Below are positions 20,899 through 30,900 of a stretch of 64,000 nucleotides of DNA, piece by piece. A program made the position numbers and the translations under genes. The first letter of the stretch is position 1. Each line of letters starts with the position of its first letter. The stretch covers positions 4,645,021 through 4,709,020 of the forward strand of contig NZ_CP011930.1 in assembly GCF_001040945.1 (NCBI RefSeq). Direction: 5' to 3'. This DNA comes from Herbaspirillum seropedicae (lineage in GTDB: Bacteria; Pseudomonadota; Gammaproteobacteria; Burkholderiales; Burkholderiaceae_D). The notes beneath the pieces were generated by a model that had not been told where the DNA came from, searched no databases, and worked only from the letters and a program-made list of their open reading frames with translations.

Positions 20899-21678
20899 TC
20901 AGCTGAACATCAGCGCGGTCAGCAGGAAGTCCAGGCCCAGCACCAGCAGCGAAGCGATCACCACGGTCCGGGTGGTGGCGCGCGCCACACCCTCGGGCGT
21001 CGGCTTGGCCTCATAGCCCTGGAACAGCGCCACGAAGGTCACTGCCACGCCGAACACGACGCTCTTCAGGACGCCATTGGCGATATCGTTCCAGACATCC
21101 ACCCCGCCCTGCATCTGCGACCAGAACGCACCTTCATCCACGCCGATCAGCAGCACGCCGACCACATAGCCGCCGATCACGCCCACAGCGCTGAAGATGG
21201 CCGCCAGCACCGGCATGGCGATCACGCCAGCCCAGAAGCGGGGCGCCACCACGCGCTGCAGCGGGTTCACGGCCATCATTTCCATGGCCGACAACTGCTC
21301 GCCCGCCTTCATCAGGCCGATCTCGGCGGTCAGCGAGGTACCGGCGCGACCGGCGAAGAGCAGCGCCGTCACCACCGGGCCCAGCTCGCGCGTCAGCGAC
21401 AGCGCCACCAGCAGGCCCAGCGCCTGTTCGGAACCGTATTTATTGAGGGTGTAATAGCCCTGCAAGCCCAGCACAAAGCCCACGAAGAGGCCCGACACGG
21501 CAATGATCACCAGCGAATAGTTGCCGATGAAATGGATCTGGTCGGTGATCAGGCGCGGACGGCGCAGCAGGCCCAGCGAGGAACCCAGCATGCTGGCGAA
21601 CATGCGCCCGGCAAAGCCCACGCCCACCACGAATTCGCGGAGGCTGCGGCCCAGGCCGCTGACGAGACCGGCGATCAT
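20899..21678 (-). CDS. mlaE: ABC transporter permease MlaE
   Basis: A 259-residue inner-membrane permease of the MlaE (DUF140) family with about five or six hydrophobic helices. The EIGLMKAGEQLSAMEMMAVNP segment, which contacts the ATPase, is the family signature. It overlaps the mlaF stop by four bases. Confidence 0.95.
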   Translation of the reverse strand: MIAGLVSGLGRSLREFVVGVGFAGRMFASMLGSSLGLLRRPRLITDQIHFIGNYSLVIIAVSGLFVGFVLGLQGYYTLNKYGSEQALGLLVALSLTRELGPVVTALLFAGRAGTSLTAEIGLMKAGEQLSAMEMMAVNPLQRVVAPRFWAGVIAMPVLAAIFSAVGVIGGYVVGVLLIGVDEGAFWSQMQGGVDVWNDIANGVLKSVVFGVAVTFVALFQGYEAKPTPEGVARATTRTVVIASLLVLGLDFLLTALMFS

Positions 21679-22511
21679 GCGCCACCTCCCAGGCCCAGGT
21701 CCTCGGCCAGCGACTTGCCGGGATAGTGGAATGGCACCGGACCATCGGCCTCGGCATGCACGAACTGCCTGACGTAGGGGTCGGTGGAAGAACGCAGTTC
21801 TTCGGGCGTGCCCTGCGCCACGATCTTGCCGGCCGACAGGAAATAGACATGGTCGGCGATGGCAAAGGACTCGTTCACGTCGTGCGACACCAGGATCGAG
21901 GTCGAACCCAGCGCGTCATTGAGACGGCGGATCAGGTTGGCGGTCACGCCCATGGAGATGGGATCGAGGCCGGCGAAAGGCTCGTCATACATGATCAGCG
22001 CCGGGTCCAGCGCGATGGCGCGCGCCAGCGCCACGCGGCGCGCCATGCCGCCGGAGATCTCGGCCGGCTTGAGCGAAGCGGCATTGCGCAGGCCCACGGC
22101 GTTGAGCTTCATGAGCACCAGGTCGCGGATGAGCGTCTCGTCCAGATCGGTATGCTCGCGCAGCGGGAAGGCCACGTTGTCGAACACCGTCATGTCGGTG
22201 AACAAGGCGCCGTTCTGGAACAGCATGCCCATCTTGCGGCGCAGCAGGAAGAGTTGCTTCGTGGCCAGGTCGGGGACGTTTTCGCCATCCACTTCCACCT
22301 TGCCCTGCTGCGGACGCAACTGGCCGCCGATCAGGCGCAGGATGGTGGTCTTGCCCGAACCGGAACCGCCCATCACCGCCACCACCTTTCCGCGCGGGAA
22401 ATCCATATGGAGGCCGGACAGGATAGGCCGGTCGCCATAGCGGAAATGCAGATCGCGGATTTCTACGATATTAGGCAAGGGGATTCTGTGTGTTCTTTGG
22501 AAAAGCGACAT
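21675..22511 (-). CDS. mlaF: Phospholipid ABC transporter ATP-binding protein MlaF
   Basis: A 278-residue ATPase. Walker A VMGGSGSGKTT, signature EISGGMARRVALARAI and Walker B PALIMYDEPFAGLDPIS are intact. It energises MlaE. The start is uncertain: ATG 22511 is chosen; a TTG at 22478 would give the more compact LPNIVEIRDLHF start, and an ATG at 22592 adds an unlikely tail. None has a clear ribosome site. It is the first gene of the mla operon. Confidence 0.92.
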   Translation of the reverse strand: MSLFQRTHRIPLPNIVEIRDLHFRYGDRPILSGLHMDFPRGKVVAVMGGSGSGKTTILRLIGGQLRPQQGKVEVDGENVPDLATKQLFLLRRKMGMLFQNGALFTDMTVFDNVAFPLREHTDLDETLIRDLVLMKLNAVGLRNAASLKPAEISGGMARRVALARAIALDPALIMYDEPFAGLDPISMGVTANLIRRLNDALGSTSILVSHDVNESFAIADHVYFLSAGKIVAQGTPEELRSSTDPYVRQFVHAEADGPVPFHYPGKSLAEDLGLGGGA

Positions 22512-22868
22512 TGTAGAGCAAATTTTACAAATCGCTTTCAAGAAGGCAATACAGCGTGTAAATGGCACGCTGCAGAAAGCCTCGATTTTCACAAATTAAC
22601 GACGGGTTCGCCGAAGATGTTCCCTATTTCCGGCAACCAACTAAATGACGACTCAGTCAGTTAAATATTGCCTCGGGAAGAAAATTTTCATTCCGTCGCG
22701 TGTACACAACGAAATAATTCCAAATAGGTAATTTTCCTGCGGTAAGGAGAATAAATAGGCAAGCATTTGCAACAGCTCATCTGCTGCAGTGCAAACCGAA
22801 GACCATAAGCATAGGGTTGGGGCCTGCGGCTTGCTACAATGGCGGTTTTGCTTTCGGAAGAATCTGTC
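22512..22868. promoter_or_regulatory. Divergent mlaF / ychF intergenic region
   Basis: About 357 bases between divergent genes, AT-richer than its surroundings. Near ychF an extended -10 element TTGCTACAAT (22831-22840) fits a promoter about 28 bases before the ychF start; no good -35 accompanies it. The mla promoter must also lie here but I cannot place it. Confidence 0.5.
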
Positions 22869-23963
22869 ATGAGCCTCAAATGCGGCATCGTGGGTCTGCC
22901 CAACGTTGGTAAGTCCACTCTTTTCAACGCGCTGACCAAGGCTGGCATCGCCGCCGAGAACTATCCGTTCTGCACCATCGAGCCCAACGTGGGCATCGTG
23001 GAAGTGCCGGATCCGCGCCTGAAGGCGCTGGCGGAGATCGTCAAGCCCGAGCGCATCCTGCCGGCCACGGTCGAGTTCGTGGACATCGCCGGCCTGGTGG
23101 CGGGCGCCTCCAAGGGTGAAGGCCTGGGCAACCAGTTCCTGTCGCACATCCGCGAGACCGACGCCATCGTCAACGTGGTGCGCTGCTTCGAAGACCCCAA
23201 CGTGATCCACGTGGCCGGTCGCGTCAGCCCCCTGGACGACATCGCCGTGATCCAGACCGAGCTGGCGCTGGCCGACATGGGCACGGTTGAAAAGGCCATC
23301 CACCGCGAGCAGAAGAAGGCCCGCTCCGGCGACAAGGACGCCGCCAAGCTGGTGGCCCTGCTGGAACGCATCATGCCGGCGCTGGACGAAGCCAAGCCGG
23401 TACGCGCGCTGGGCCTGGATGCTGAAGAGATGCTGCTGATCAAGCCGCTGTGCCTGATCACCGCCAAGCCGGCGATGTACGTAGCCAACGTCTCTGACAG
23501 CGGCTTCACCGACAACCCGTTGCTGGACCAGCTGACCGCCTACGCCAAGGAACAGAACGCCCCCATCGTCGCCATCTGCGCCGCCATCGAAGCCGAGATC
23601 GCCGACCTGGACGACGCCGACAAGGCCGATTTCCTGGCCGACATGGGCATGGAAGAGCCCGGCCTGGATCGCCTGATCCGCGCGGCTTTCCGACTGCTGG
23701 GCCTGCAGACCTACTTCACCGCAGGCGTCAAGGAAGTGCGCGCCTGGACCGTGCCGGTGGGTGCGACTGGCCCGCAAGCGGCTGGCGTGATCCACACCGA
23801 CTTCGAACGCGGCTTCATCCGTGCGCAGACCATTGCCTTTGAGGATTTCATTGCTTTCAAGGGTGAGGCTGGGGCCAAGGAAGCGGGCAAGATGCGGGCT
23901 GAAGGCAAGGAGTATGTGGTCAAGGATGGGGATGTGATGAATTTCCTGTTCACCCGTACATAA
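22869..23963 (+). CDS. ychF: Redox-regulated ATPase YchF, 3' end altered by an island insertion
   Basis: A 364-residue Obg-related P-loop ATPase that binds ribosomes. Walker [15 protein letters not shown] (residues 8-21) and the C-terminal TGS domain are complete. The ATG at 22869 follows GGAAG; the upstream ATG at 22839 is rejected. YchF proteins typically end in VMNFLFNV; this one ends VMNFLFTRT. The last three codons come from the left end of the inserted island, and codons reading N-V-stop are found at 55060-55068. The protein should be functional with a slightly changed tail, but it has lost its own terminator. Confidence 0.95.
   Translation: MSLKCGIVGLPNVGKSTLFNALTKAGIAAENYPFCTIEPNVGIVEVPDPRLKALAEIVKPERILPATVEFVDIAGLVAGASKGEGLGNQFLSHIRETDAIVNVVRCFEDPNVIHVAGRVSPLDDIAVIQTELALADMGTVEKAIHREQKKARSGDKDAAKLVALLERIMPALDEAKPVRALGLDAEEMLLIKPLCLITAKPAMYVANVSDSGFTDNPLLDQLTAYAKEQNAPIVAICAAIEAEIADLDDADKADFLADMGMEEPGLDRLIRAAFRLLGLQTYFTAGVKEVRAWTVPVGATGPQAAGVIHTDFERGFIRAQTIAFEDFIAFKGEAGAKEAGKMRAEGKEYVVKDGDVMNFLFTRT
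23944..23960 (+). other. Left attachment junction (attL-like)
   Basis: Chromosomal TCCTGTTC from the ychF C-terminus meets island sequence ACCCGTACA. ACCCG is the inverse of CGGGT at 55047-55051. If the 8 bases TCCTGTTC are the crossover spacer, they differ from the spacer at the right end (GCGTTGGT), as in elements such as Tn916 and Tn554 whose spacers need not match. Confidence 0.6.
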
Positions 23964-23968
23964 TCCTT

Positions 23969-24136
23969 ATAGACATTCACCCTTGAATAACAAGGTATAG
24001 ACATTTACACCAAAGTTATCCACAAGGGATTTTTTAAACTGGTAGATTTGAAGGCAGTGATAGGCCAGTTTGAAAGTGCTCTTCCAGAGCAAAAAAAAGA
24101 AATGGCCCGCAAGATTTCTCTGCGGGCCATAGACAT
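23969..24136 (+). repeat. Left-end ATAGACAT repeats
   Basis: ATAGACATT occurs at 23969 and 23997 (28 bases apart) and ATAGACAT at 24129, all in the same direction. The first two belong to a longer imperfect unit: each is followed by a C/A-rich stretch and ACAAGG. The same motif is at the right end of the island. Probable binding sites for the island recombinases. Confidence 0.6.
24091..24130 (-). terminator. Rho-independent terminator for the minus-strand XRE gene
   Basis: The stem ATGGCCCGCA / TGCGGGCCAT (24102-24111 and 24121-24130) is followed on the minus strand by a T-rich tract (AAAAAAAAGA on the plus strand at 24091-24100). It lies 80 bases past the XRE stop and separates island transcription from ychF. 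Confidence 0.8.
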
Positions 24137-24210
24137 AAAATATTTCTTTATTACCAAGTTTTAGGCCGTTTTCCAGCATTTCCTCATTGCGAGTCTAAGC
24201 TGTTTCTTGA

Positions 24211-24501
24211 TTACTTCTCTCGCTGTTTGAGCTCAGGCAATCCCTCTTTTTCCCCAGCTTCCTCAAGCTTTTGACGCAGCTTCTTCACAAAGTCATCAGC
24301 CTCAACTCCCAGCGCTTCACACCAGGCAATAAGCTCGATTACATCCAAACGGCGCTCGCCTGTTTCGACTTTGCTCACATAACTTTGGTATTCGCCAAGA
24401 GCTTCCGATAGTTCTGTCTGCTTTACATTCGCCGACTCTCGCGCCTCCCGCAACTGCTTCAGGAAGAGTTTCTCGTGATACCTATATTTTTCTGATTCCA
24501 T
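24211..24501 (-). CDS. XRE-family helix-turn-helix regulator
   Basis: A 96-residue protein with a Cro/C1-type HTH at residues about 13-66 (QTELSEALGEYQSYVSKVETGERRLDVIEL) and a short charged C-terminus rich in Lys and Glu. Such small regulators commonly control island or defence genes. It is downstream of the phosphatase-like gene in the same direction, 94 bases apart, so the two may form an operon. The target is unknown. Confidence 0.8.
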   Translation of the reverse strand: MESEKYRYHEKLFLKQLREARESANVKQTELSEALGEYQSYVSKVETGERRLDVIELIAWCEALGVEADDFVKKLRQKLEEAGEKEGLPELKQREK

Positions 24502-24595
24502 CGGCGCTCCAGAATTTGCGCCGACAGTTTGAATAGAAATACTCCATGACCCAAATTGGGATATCCCAAGATAGATAATTTAGATATACTAACGG

Positions 24596-25135
24596 TCATT
24601 CTTTTTTGGTTGCGCATCGAAGGACTTTCGATTTGGCCCTGCGATTGTCTTTTGACCGGCTCTGGTTCTTCGCGACCTCGATGAGCAGTTTCTTTACGCT
24701 CTGATTGGCTCCTTTCAATCTCTGCTCTTCTACTTCAAATCCATAGATGGCATTGAGAGCTGACGCGACACCGCAAGAGCGAGATACTCCGGCTCCGCAG
24801 TGAACTATCACGGTGTGTATCGATTCTGGTAGCGCCCGAACGAACCTATTTACTTCCAAACCCTGTGCTTTCGTCATCGCCTCTCCCAGTTTCTTTTGAG
24901 CTCTGTCGGAGAGGTTATGCGCCAAGAAGTCGACATCACTAAAACTGAGCCTCAAGAGAAATTCATATGGTGGAAGGACTGCTTGAGCGGAGTCCGCGTC
25001 GACGATTGAAATCATGGCGACGCCGGGCAGAAGAGGAATTCGTTCTGCGTCTCCCTTTGAAAGCGCTAGAACGCGTTTGCCTGTTTCCGGTGGGCGATGA
25101 ATCGCTGCGAAGATGTCTTTGATTCTTTGGCTCAT
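24596..25135 (-). CDS. Dual-specificity / tyrosine phosphatase-like protein
   Basis: A 179-residue protein with the CX5R phosphatase loop HCGAGVSRSCG (residues about 112-122), the signature of cysteine-dependent protein tyrosine phosphatases. An aspartate-rich SFSDVDFLAHNLSD segment upstream could supply the general acid. The C-terminus is strongly basic and may bind nucleic acid. No kinase is adjacent; the only one in the island is the HipA-like kinase 21 kb away. Whether it acts on protein, RNA or a nucleotide is not decidable from sequence. Confidence 0.7.
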   Translation of the reverse strand: MSQRIKDIFAAIHRPPETGKRVLALSKGDAERIPLLPGVAMISIVDADSAQAVLPPYEFLLRLSFSDVDFLAHNLSDRAQKKLGEAMTKAQGLEVNRFVRALPESIHTVIVHCGAGVSRSCGVASALNAIYGFEVEEQRLKGANQSVKKLLIEVAKNQSRSKDNRRAKSKVLRCATKKE

Positions 25136-25313
25136 GCCGCGATTGTTTCAGCGCCTGCCCGCAACGGCAACAGAACTTGGAGAGCAAAGCAGCCCCCGCG
25201 CACACACCCTGGCTGCCCGGACCGGCAACTTACTGCCGCTACTGAATTGAACGACTTATTACAGGCATTGGCCTGCCTTTTAAATATTTTGATAAATCAT
25301 CCGGAGAAGTTGG
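25136..25313. promoter_or_regulatory. Divergent promoter region of two regulator-containing units
   Basis: 178 bases separate the minus-strand phosphatase gene from the plus-strand XRE gene. Both transcripts must begin here. The plus-strand gene has a good ribosome site (GGAGAAG). No promoter box stands out. Confidence 0.4.
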
Positions 25314-25649
25314 ATGTCCACAACAGAGCTTGCCCTCAGCCAAGCCTCAGCAGAGGAATTGGAAGCGGAAGTTGGCGATAACATAAGGCGCTATCGCATC
25401 GACGAACTGCAGCTGGACCAAAGAACATTGGCAGAACGCGCTGGCATCAGCGTGCGTGCACTTAGAAATCTGGAGCTAGGTAATGGAACCTCGCTACGCA
25501 CATTCTTAGTAGTCATCTCAGCTATGGGTCGATACCCTAGGCTACTTGAGGCACTGCCGCAGTACAGCCGCGAGGTAGTGAAAGTATTTGTGCCGAAGCA
25601 GCGGCAGCGCGTTCGTCAACCATCATCCAAGAAGAAACCCACGAGCTAA
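25314..25649 (+). CDS. HTH XRE regulator (HipB-like), upstream of the GHKL-nuclease gene
   Basis: A 111-residue protein with a Cro/C1 HTH at residues about 23-75 (LDQRTLAERAGISVRALRNLE) and a basic tail (PKQRQRVRQPSSKKK) that may add DNA contacts. The domain resembles HipB-type antitoxin regulators, but the next gene is not HipA. It is a GHKL ATPase-nuclease starting 62-116 bases downstream, so this protein is more likely its transcriptional controller. Confidence 0.75.
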   Translation: MSTTELALSQASAEELEAEVGDNIRRYRIDELQLDQRTLAERAGISVRALRNLELGNGTSLRTFLVVISAMGRYPRLLEALPQYSREVVKVFVPKQRQRVRQPSSKKKPTS

Positions 25650-25710
25650 ATCGGTGCTGTGGCATTCTCAGGCCAGGCAAAAAACTTTCTTGAGATGTTA
25701 AGCTTGCAAG

Positions 25711-27744
25711 TTGGAGTTTTCGAACGCCGACTCTGGGCGGACCACATTCAAGAATATTCGACACATGCCCCTGAAAAATCTCTCTGGAACAGCGGAAATC
25801 AGCGACGTCGGCATCAAAAAGCACTTCGTTAGCGCTGAACTATGGCAACCGCTGTTTGAACTTGTCTGGAACGGATTAGATGCTCGTGCACACCAAGTTT
25901 CTGTTCATATCGAAGATACGGAGCTCGGCGGAACAGATGTGGTGACTGTCCTAGACAACGGCGACGGCATCAATATCGACAACATCTCGGACAACTTCGG
26001 ACGATTCAACGATTCAAATAAGAAAGGCGATGCCGGGCTCCATGGTTCTCATGGCCGCGGCCGGCTTTCCTTCCACATCGTGGCCGAACGAGCAACGTGG
26101 TGGACGAAAGTAAGCGATAAAGATGCGGTCATTCAAATTTCCGCAAAAAACATCAAACACTTCGAAGGCGAAATAATCGGAAGTGCGAGTCAACATCATG
26201 CGTTGGCCAGATATAAAACAGGTACGTACGTAGAACTGACCAACTTCCATAAGAATTTACCCAAAGTATCGACTCTCCAGGAAAAATTCTCAGTTGAATT
26301 CGGCTGGTATTTGGCTCTGCATAAAGAGAGGCGCATCTCGCTTAACGGCGAGGAAGTGAAGGTACCTAAGCACGACCTGACAGAGAAACAGGCGAATGCC
26401 GGCGGCGTAGAGTTCGACATCAAAGTCATTCGTTGGGATGACAGGCCGACATCTGAAAAGTCGTACATCTATCTTCTCGATTCCAAAGGCACGATTCGTC
26501 ACAAGCAACTGAGCAGTTTCAATCTCAAGTCGAACTTCTACGTCAGCGTCTATGTTCAATCTCCATGGGCTGACAACTTCAGAGAGTCAGGCAAAGACCT
26601 CCTGTCGCCGGATTCGGTGTCGGCGGACTCCGAGCCCTGGAGGGAGTTGGAGAATCCGCTCCGCGAAATTGTGGATGCGATTCATGAAGACTTCCTACGC
26701 CTATACGTAGAGGAAGAAATCCAGAAATACGAAGAAACGGGAGTCTTCCCTGTATATCCAGGAATGCCGGCACCCTATGTGGCGTGGCGGGAGACAAACG
26801 CACGAAATCTGGTCAGAGCAGTCTATATGTCGGACCCGACCCTGATGGGGTCTCTGAACAAGAAACAAAAGAAAGTGATGGTTCGTCTCTTGGACCGCCT
26901 GTCGGTGTCGAATGAGAACGACGCGCTATTTGAAATCATCAAAGAGGTACTAGAACTCGATGATAAGAACTTGAAGACATTGGCTCAGCAGTTGCAACAT
27001 ACTCGACTCGAACACATCATCAGCACCATCGAGCTTCTGCGGCGTCGCCAGCTTGCGGTCGACCAGCTGCGTCTGCTCATGAACGACCACTACCGCGAGG
27101 TCTTGGAAACTCCGGACCTGCAGCAAATCATCGAAAACAACACCTGGCTATTCGGCAATCAATACGAAACCATTGGCGCCGAGGAAGACACTTTTTCATC
27201 CGTCGCCCGAAACCTTCGCGCGCAGCTCAAGAATGCCAATAAGATTGATGAAGATGACGTTGAGGAAGAGGCCGATATACCTGGTGTTCAGCGCCAAACA
27301 GACTTGTTCCTCTATCGTCAACTGCCCGCACTAGACTCTCGCAATCAACAGTATTTCCGCTGCATCATCATTGAGATAAAGCGTCCTGGCATTGCTCTCA
27401 ACAAGAAGCATCTCCGCCAGCTTGAGGATTACGCCGACATCATCAAGAAGCACCCGGCATTTGCAAGCGAGCATATGCATTTCGAACTGGTACTAGTGGG
27501 TCGAAAAATCTCGAATGCCGACACGGAAATTCAAAGCCGCCTCGACAACCAGATACATCGTGGAGAGCTTGGCTTGGTTGCGGAGGACAAGCGAATGAAA
27601 CGTTACGTACTTAACTGGTACACGCTCTTAGATGGCATTGAGTTGACCTATGGGCATCTGCTCAAAACACTGGAGCTCCAGCGCAACACTTTAGCTGGTG
27701 CACAGAAGGACGAGCTGGTAGCCGAACTTCAGAAAACAGCATAG
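25711..27744 (+). CDS. GHKL (MORC/Hsp90-type) ATPase fused to a Shedu-like nuclease
   Basis: A 677-residue protein, probably a defence effector. Residues about 35-200 form a GHKL ATPase: N-box LFELVWNGLDA (E50, N54), G1 box LDNGDGI (82-86) and G2 box HGSHGRGRLSF (111-121). The C-terminal third has NNTWLFGNQYE followed by D531 (QTDLFLY) and E555-I-K557 (IIIEIKRP), the layout of a PD-(D/E)xK nuclease of the Shedu/DUF4263 type. The middle is helical. The start may be TTG 25711 or ATG 25765 (659 residues); neither has a strong ribosome site. Family-level knowledge: MORC-type ATPases and Shedu nucleases both occur in phage defence. The fused function is inferred. Confidence 0.75.
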   Translation: MEFSNADSGRTTFKNIRHMPLKNLSGTAEISDVGIKKHFVSAELWQPLFELVWNGLDARAHQVSVHIEDTELGGTDVVTVLDNGDGINIDNISDNFGRFNDSNKKGDAGLHGSHGRGRLSFHIVAERATWWTKVSDKDAVIQISAKNIKHFEGEIIGSASQHHALARYKTGTYVELTNFHKNLPKVSTLQEKFSVEFGWYLALHKERRISLNGEEVKVPKHDLTEKQANAGGVEFDIKVIRWDDRPTSEKSYIYLLDSKGTIRHKQLSSFNLKSNFYVSVYVQSPWADNFRESGKDLLSPDSVSADSEPWRELENPLREIVDAIHEDFLRLYVEEEIQKYEETGVFPVYPGMPAPYVAWRETNARNLVRAVYMSDPTLMGSLNKKQKKVMVRLLDRLSVSNENDALFEIIKEVLELDDKNLKTLAQQLQHTRLEHIISTIELLRRRQLAVDQLRLLMNDHYREVLETPDLQQIIENNTWLFGNQYETIGAEEDTFSSVARNLRAQLKNANKIDEDDVEEEADIPGVQRQTDLFLYRQLPALDSRNQQYFRCIIIEIKRPGIALNKKHLRQLEDYADIIKKHPAFASEHMHFELVLVGRKISNADTEIQSRLDNQIHRGELGLVAEDKRMKRYVLNWYTLLDGIELTYGHLLKTLELQRNTLAGAQKDELVAELQKTA

Positions 27745-27749
27745 TGGAT

Positions 27750-27771
27750 GGAGGGCCGATGTCTGCCCTCC
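27750..27771 (+). terminator. Hairpin after the GHKL-nuclease gene
   Basis: GGAGGGC and GCCCTCC are separated by eight bases, starting six bases past the stop. No T run follows, so termination strength is doubtful. Confidence 0.45.
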
Positions 27772-27926
27772 TCCGCTTTACTGGTCAGCAGTTCGTGCTT
27801 CGGCGGACGCAAGCATGTCCGTGCTGCAACCAAGATAATATAGAGACGGAAGGTGCTTCTATCTTCGTCAGACAGACTAGGATGATAGCCCGCCGAGAAT
27901 ATCAATTCGAACGCTAGGGGGCGTCA

Positions 27927-30900
27927 TTGACTACTATTAATTTCAAGAACATCCGCAGTACCCCGACAAGCCAACGTGATAGCTTCGAAGCACTAAGTGT
28001 TCAGCTATTTAGGAAATGCGCCAAAATCCCGACAAACTCCAGTTTCATCAGCCTCCGTGGAGATGGTGGAGATGGCGGCGTTGAAGCATACTTCCGAACC
28101 CCAACTGACACGGTCATTGGCGTCCAGGCAAAATACTTCTTTAAGCTAGATGCGCCGGAGCTTACGCAAATTGCGGACTCCCTTTCAGCCGCGCTCAGCA
28201 ACCATCCGACGCTAGCTGAATATCACATCTACATTCCGTTCGACCTCACAGGACGCGTGGCAGCCGGCAAGCGAGGAAAGAGTCAAGCGGAGCGTTTTGA
28301 GGAATGGAAGACCAAAGTTGAATCGGCAGCTGCTGAAAGTGGTCGACCTCTTCTAATCATCTTAGCGACTGCTGCCTCCATACAAAGTCAGCTTCAAGAA
28401 ATTGATATATATGGTGGTGTTAGAAGGTATTGGTTTGATGAGACAACCATTACCTCTCACCAAATCGGCCATCTTTTGCAGCAAGCAATTGAGTTCGCAG
28501 GGCCGCGATATACGGCAGACCTTGATATTGAAACTCACGCTCATACGGTCTTAGATATATTTAGCGGTATCGGTGATTACCATACGTGGGTCAATGAATC
28601 ACTTGAACCTCATATTTCAAGACTCCAATCAACGCACGACTACGGAGAAGAATCACTTCAAATCCTGCCAGAAGAGGATAGGACCAAGACCGCGGCGCTT
28701 TTGGACGAATTGCTCGCGCTCCTGAATGTTCTTGAGAATGAAAGTCAGATGTCGCCAGCTCTCGCACGCTTGAGTTGCTCGAGCAACTCTCACCGCTACT
28801 CAGCGAACATCGGTCACTGCAGGAAACTGCTTTCTTCAAACAGCACGGCCCAAATTCCGATACCCCTGGCTTTCGTCAATTTCATGCTGAGTACAACGTA
28901 TCATTTCCTGCGCAAGGAATGGACAGCGCTCGCACATACGAAAAGGTGTGCAACGAATTAAAGCGTGTACTGACATCTGGTGAATTTCGCGCCAGCACGG
29001 TGAGCTCTCTTCTTCTCACTGGCTCGGCCAGCATCGGGAAGACTCATGCAATTATCAGCGCCGCAAATAGGCGCTTGAAACGCGGGGGCATGTCGCTGGT
29101 CGTCTTTGGCGAAAATTTCGATGGCAAAGAACCTTGGGAGGTCCTTCGTTCCAAACTTGGCTATGGCAGCAATATGGGACAGGATGAGCTGTTCGAGACG
29201 TTACAATCCTCTGCCGAGCATACCGGCCTGCCATTCGTCATATTCATTGATGCGCTCAATGAGTCCACCGAAAGACGCCGGTGGAAGGGAAATCTGCCTG
29301 CACTCATCCAGTCGCTCAAGCCGTATCCTGGAATCAAAATATGCGTTTCTGCGAGAGATACCTATTTAAGCCAGGTCATGGATACGACCTTTAAAGGCCT
29401 GGAATTCAAGCATGTCGGGTTCGCAGGAAAGGAGTTTGCTGCGCTCCAAGCATTTGCCAAGTATTACGGGCTTGATGCCGAAATCACTCCCCTATTCTCA
29501 CCAGAACTGCGCAACCCTCTTTTCCTGCAACTGACATGCAAGACATTGGTTGCCGAGGGTCGGCATACACTAGACCTGTCTTTACCAGGCCTCACTTCAT
29601 TAATTGAGAGTCATCTGAATCATTGTGATACGAGCGTTCGAGAGCGGCTTCAATACGTGAATCCGAGGAACGTGGTTCGCTCCTCAGCGATGGCTCTGTC
29701 GCGACTCCTTAATGAGAGGCCCGGGCCAGAAAGGACTTGGGAGAACTGCGTTGACGCGCTTAGACCTATTATTGGTGCCGAGGCCAGTGCTGAATCGCTT
29801 CTGAAAGAGATGGAGCATGAGAATCTGGTCATTGTCACGATTCATCCCAATGATGCAACGTCCGTTCGTATGGGATTTGAGCGCTATGGCGACACACTCC
29901 GTGCTTTGCGGCTGCTGGAAGAAAATGCCGGTGCCGGTCAACTAGATGTCGCCGCGCTCGCTACCTACCTCGCAAAAATCGATGATAGCGAAGCTGGGTT
30001 ACTCGAAGCGATAGCAGCTGTTCTCCCAGAACGCTATTCGATTGAAATTACCTCGCCAAAACTGGGGCTCCCTAGCGAGCGCGCCCATAGAGCATACGTC
30101 AGCTCTCTGACATCTCGGTCCAGGGCTAGCTTCGACGAGGATACAAATTTCCGCATCCACAATTCGCTGCGCACAGAGGGACTGTGGCTGGATGTGTTCG
30201 AGGCGTTTTTCAGCCTTTGCTTAGTACCGGGACATCCGTTGAACGCGGAGCTTTGGTGGGCGGACTTCTTCGGAAAGCAGACCTTAGTTGAACGAGATGT
30301 GAATTTGACGTATGCGGCGCATGATTCTTTCAAGAAGGATGCTGCTGCACGCTCTCTGATTAACTCTGCCTTGAAAGCGAACATATCTATCTGGCCAGCT
30401 GATAGTAGGCGCCTGGCAGTTCACGCCCTGGGATGGCTTACCTCGTGTAGCGACCGTCGGATTCGCGACTTGTCTGCAAAGGGAATGGCTCGAATTCTGG
30501 AATTTGAGCCAGCATTGGCTGAGGGGCTTGCAAACTCATTCGCTGCGATAGATGACGACTACATCAAAGAATACGTATGTCTAGCCATTTATAGCGCATA
30601 CCTTTTGAAACGCGATGAGGAGGCGTCCTTCATTCGAGCACTGGAAGCAGTGGTGCGTAATGGTTGGGTTGACTCGCCGAATGTTCTGATTCGCGAGACG
30701 GTTCAACAACTTGCGAAAGCGATTCGTAAGCAATGCCCATTAGATGAAACATTGGTTGTTTCGCTTTCCGGTGTAAAACAGTCGCTTCCAACGGTCTGGC
30801 CCAAGATGGCAGATGTCGAGCCGCTTCTTGAGGATATGCCATACAACATGAAGCTCTGGGATAGTGGACTGGCGCCTGATTTCTGGCGATATCAAGTTGA

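Noticed and set aside
28700..28830. A programmed -1 frameshift joining the two Avs-like frames
   Set aside because: No slippery heptamer or downstream stem is evident near the switch; a simple one-base loss explains it better.
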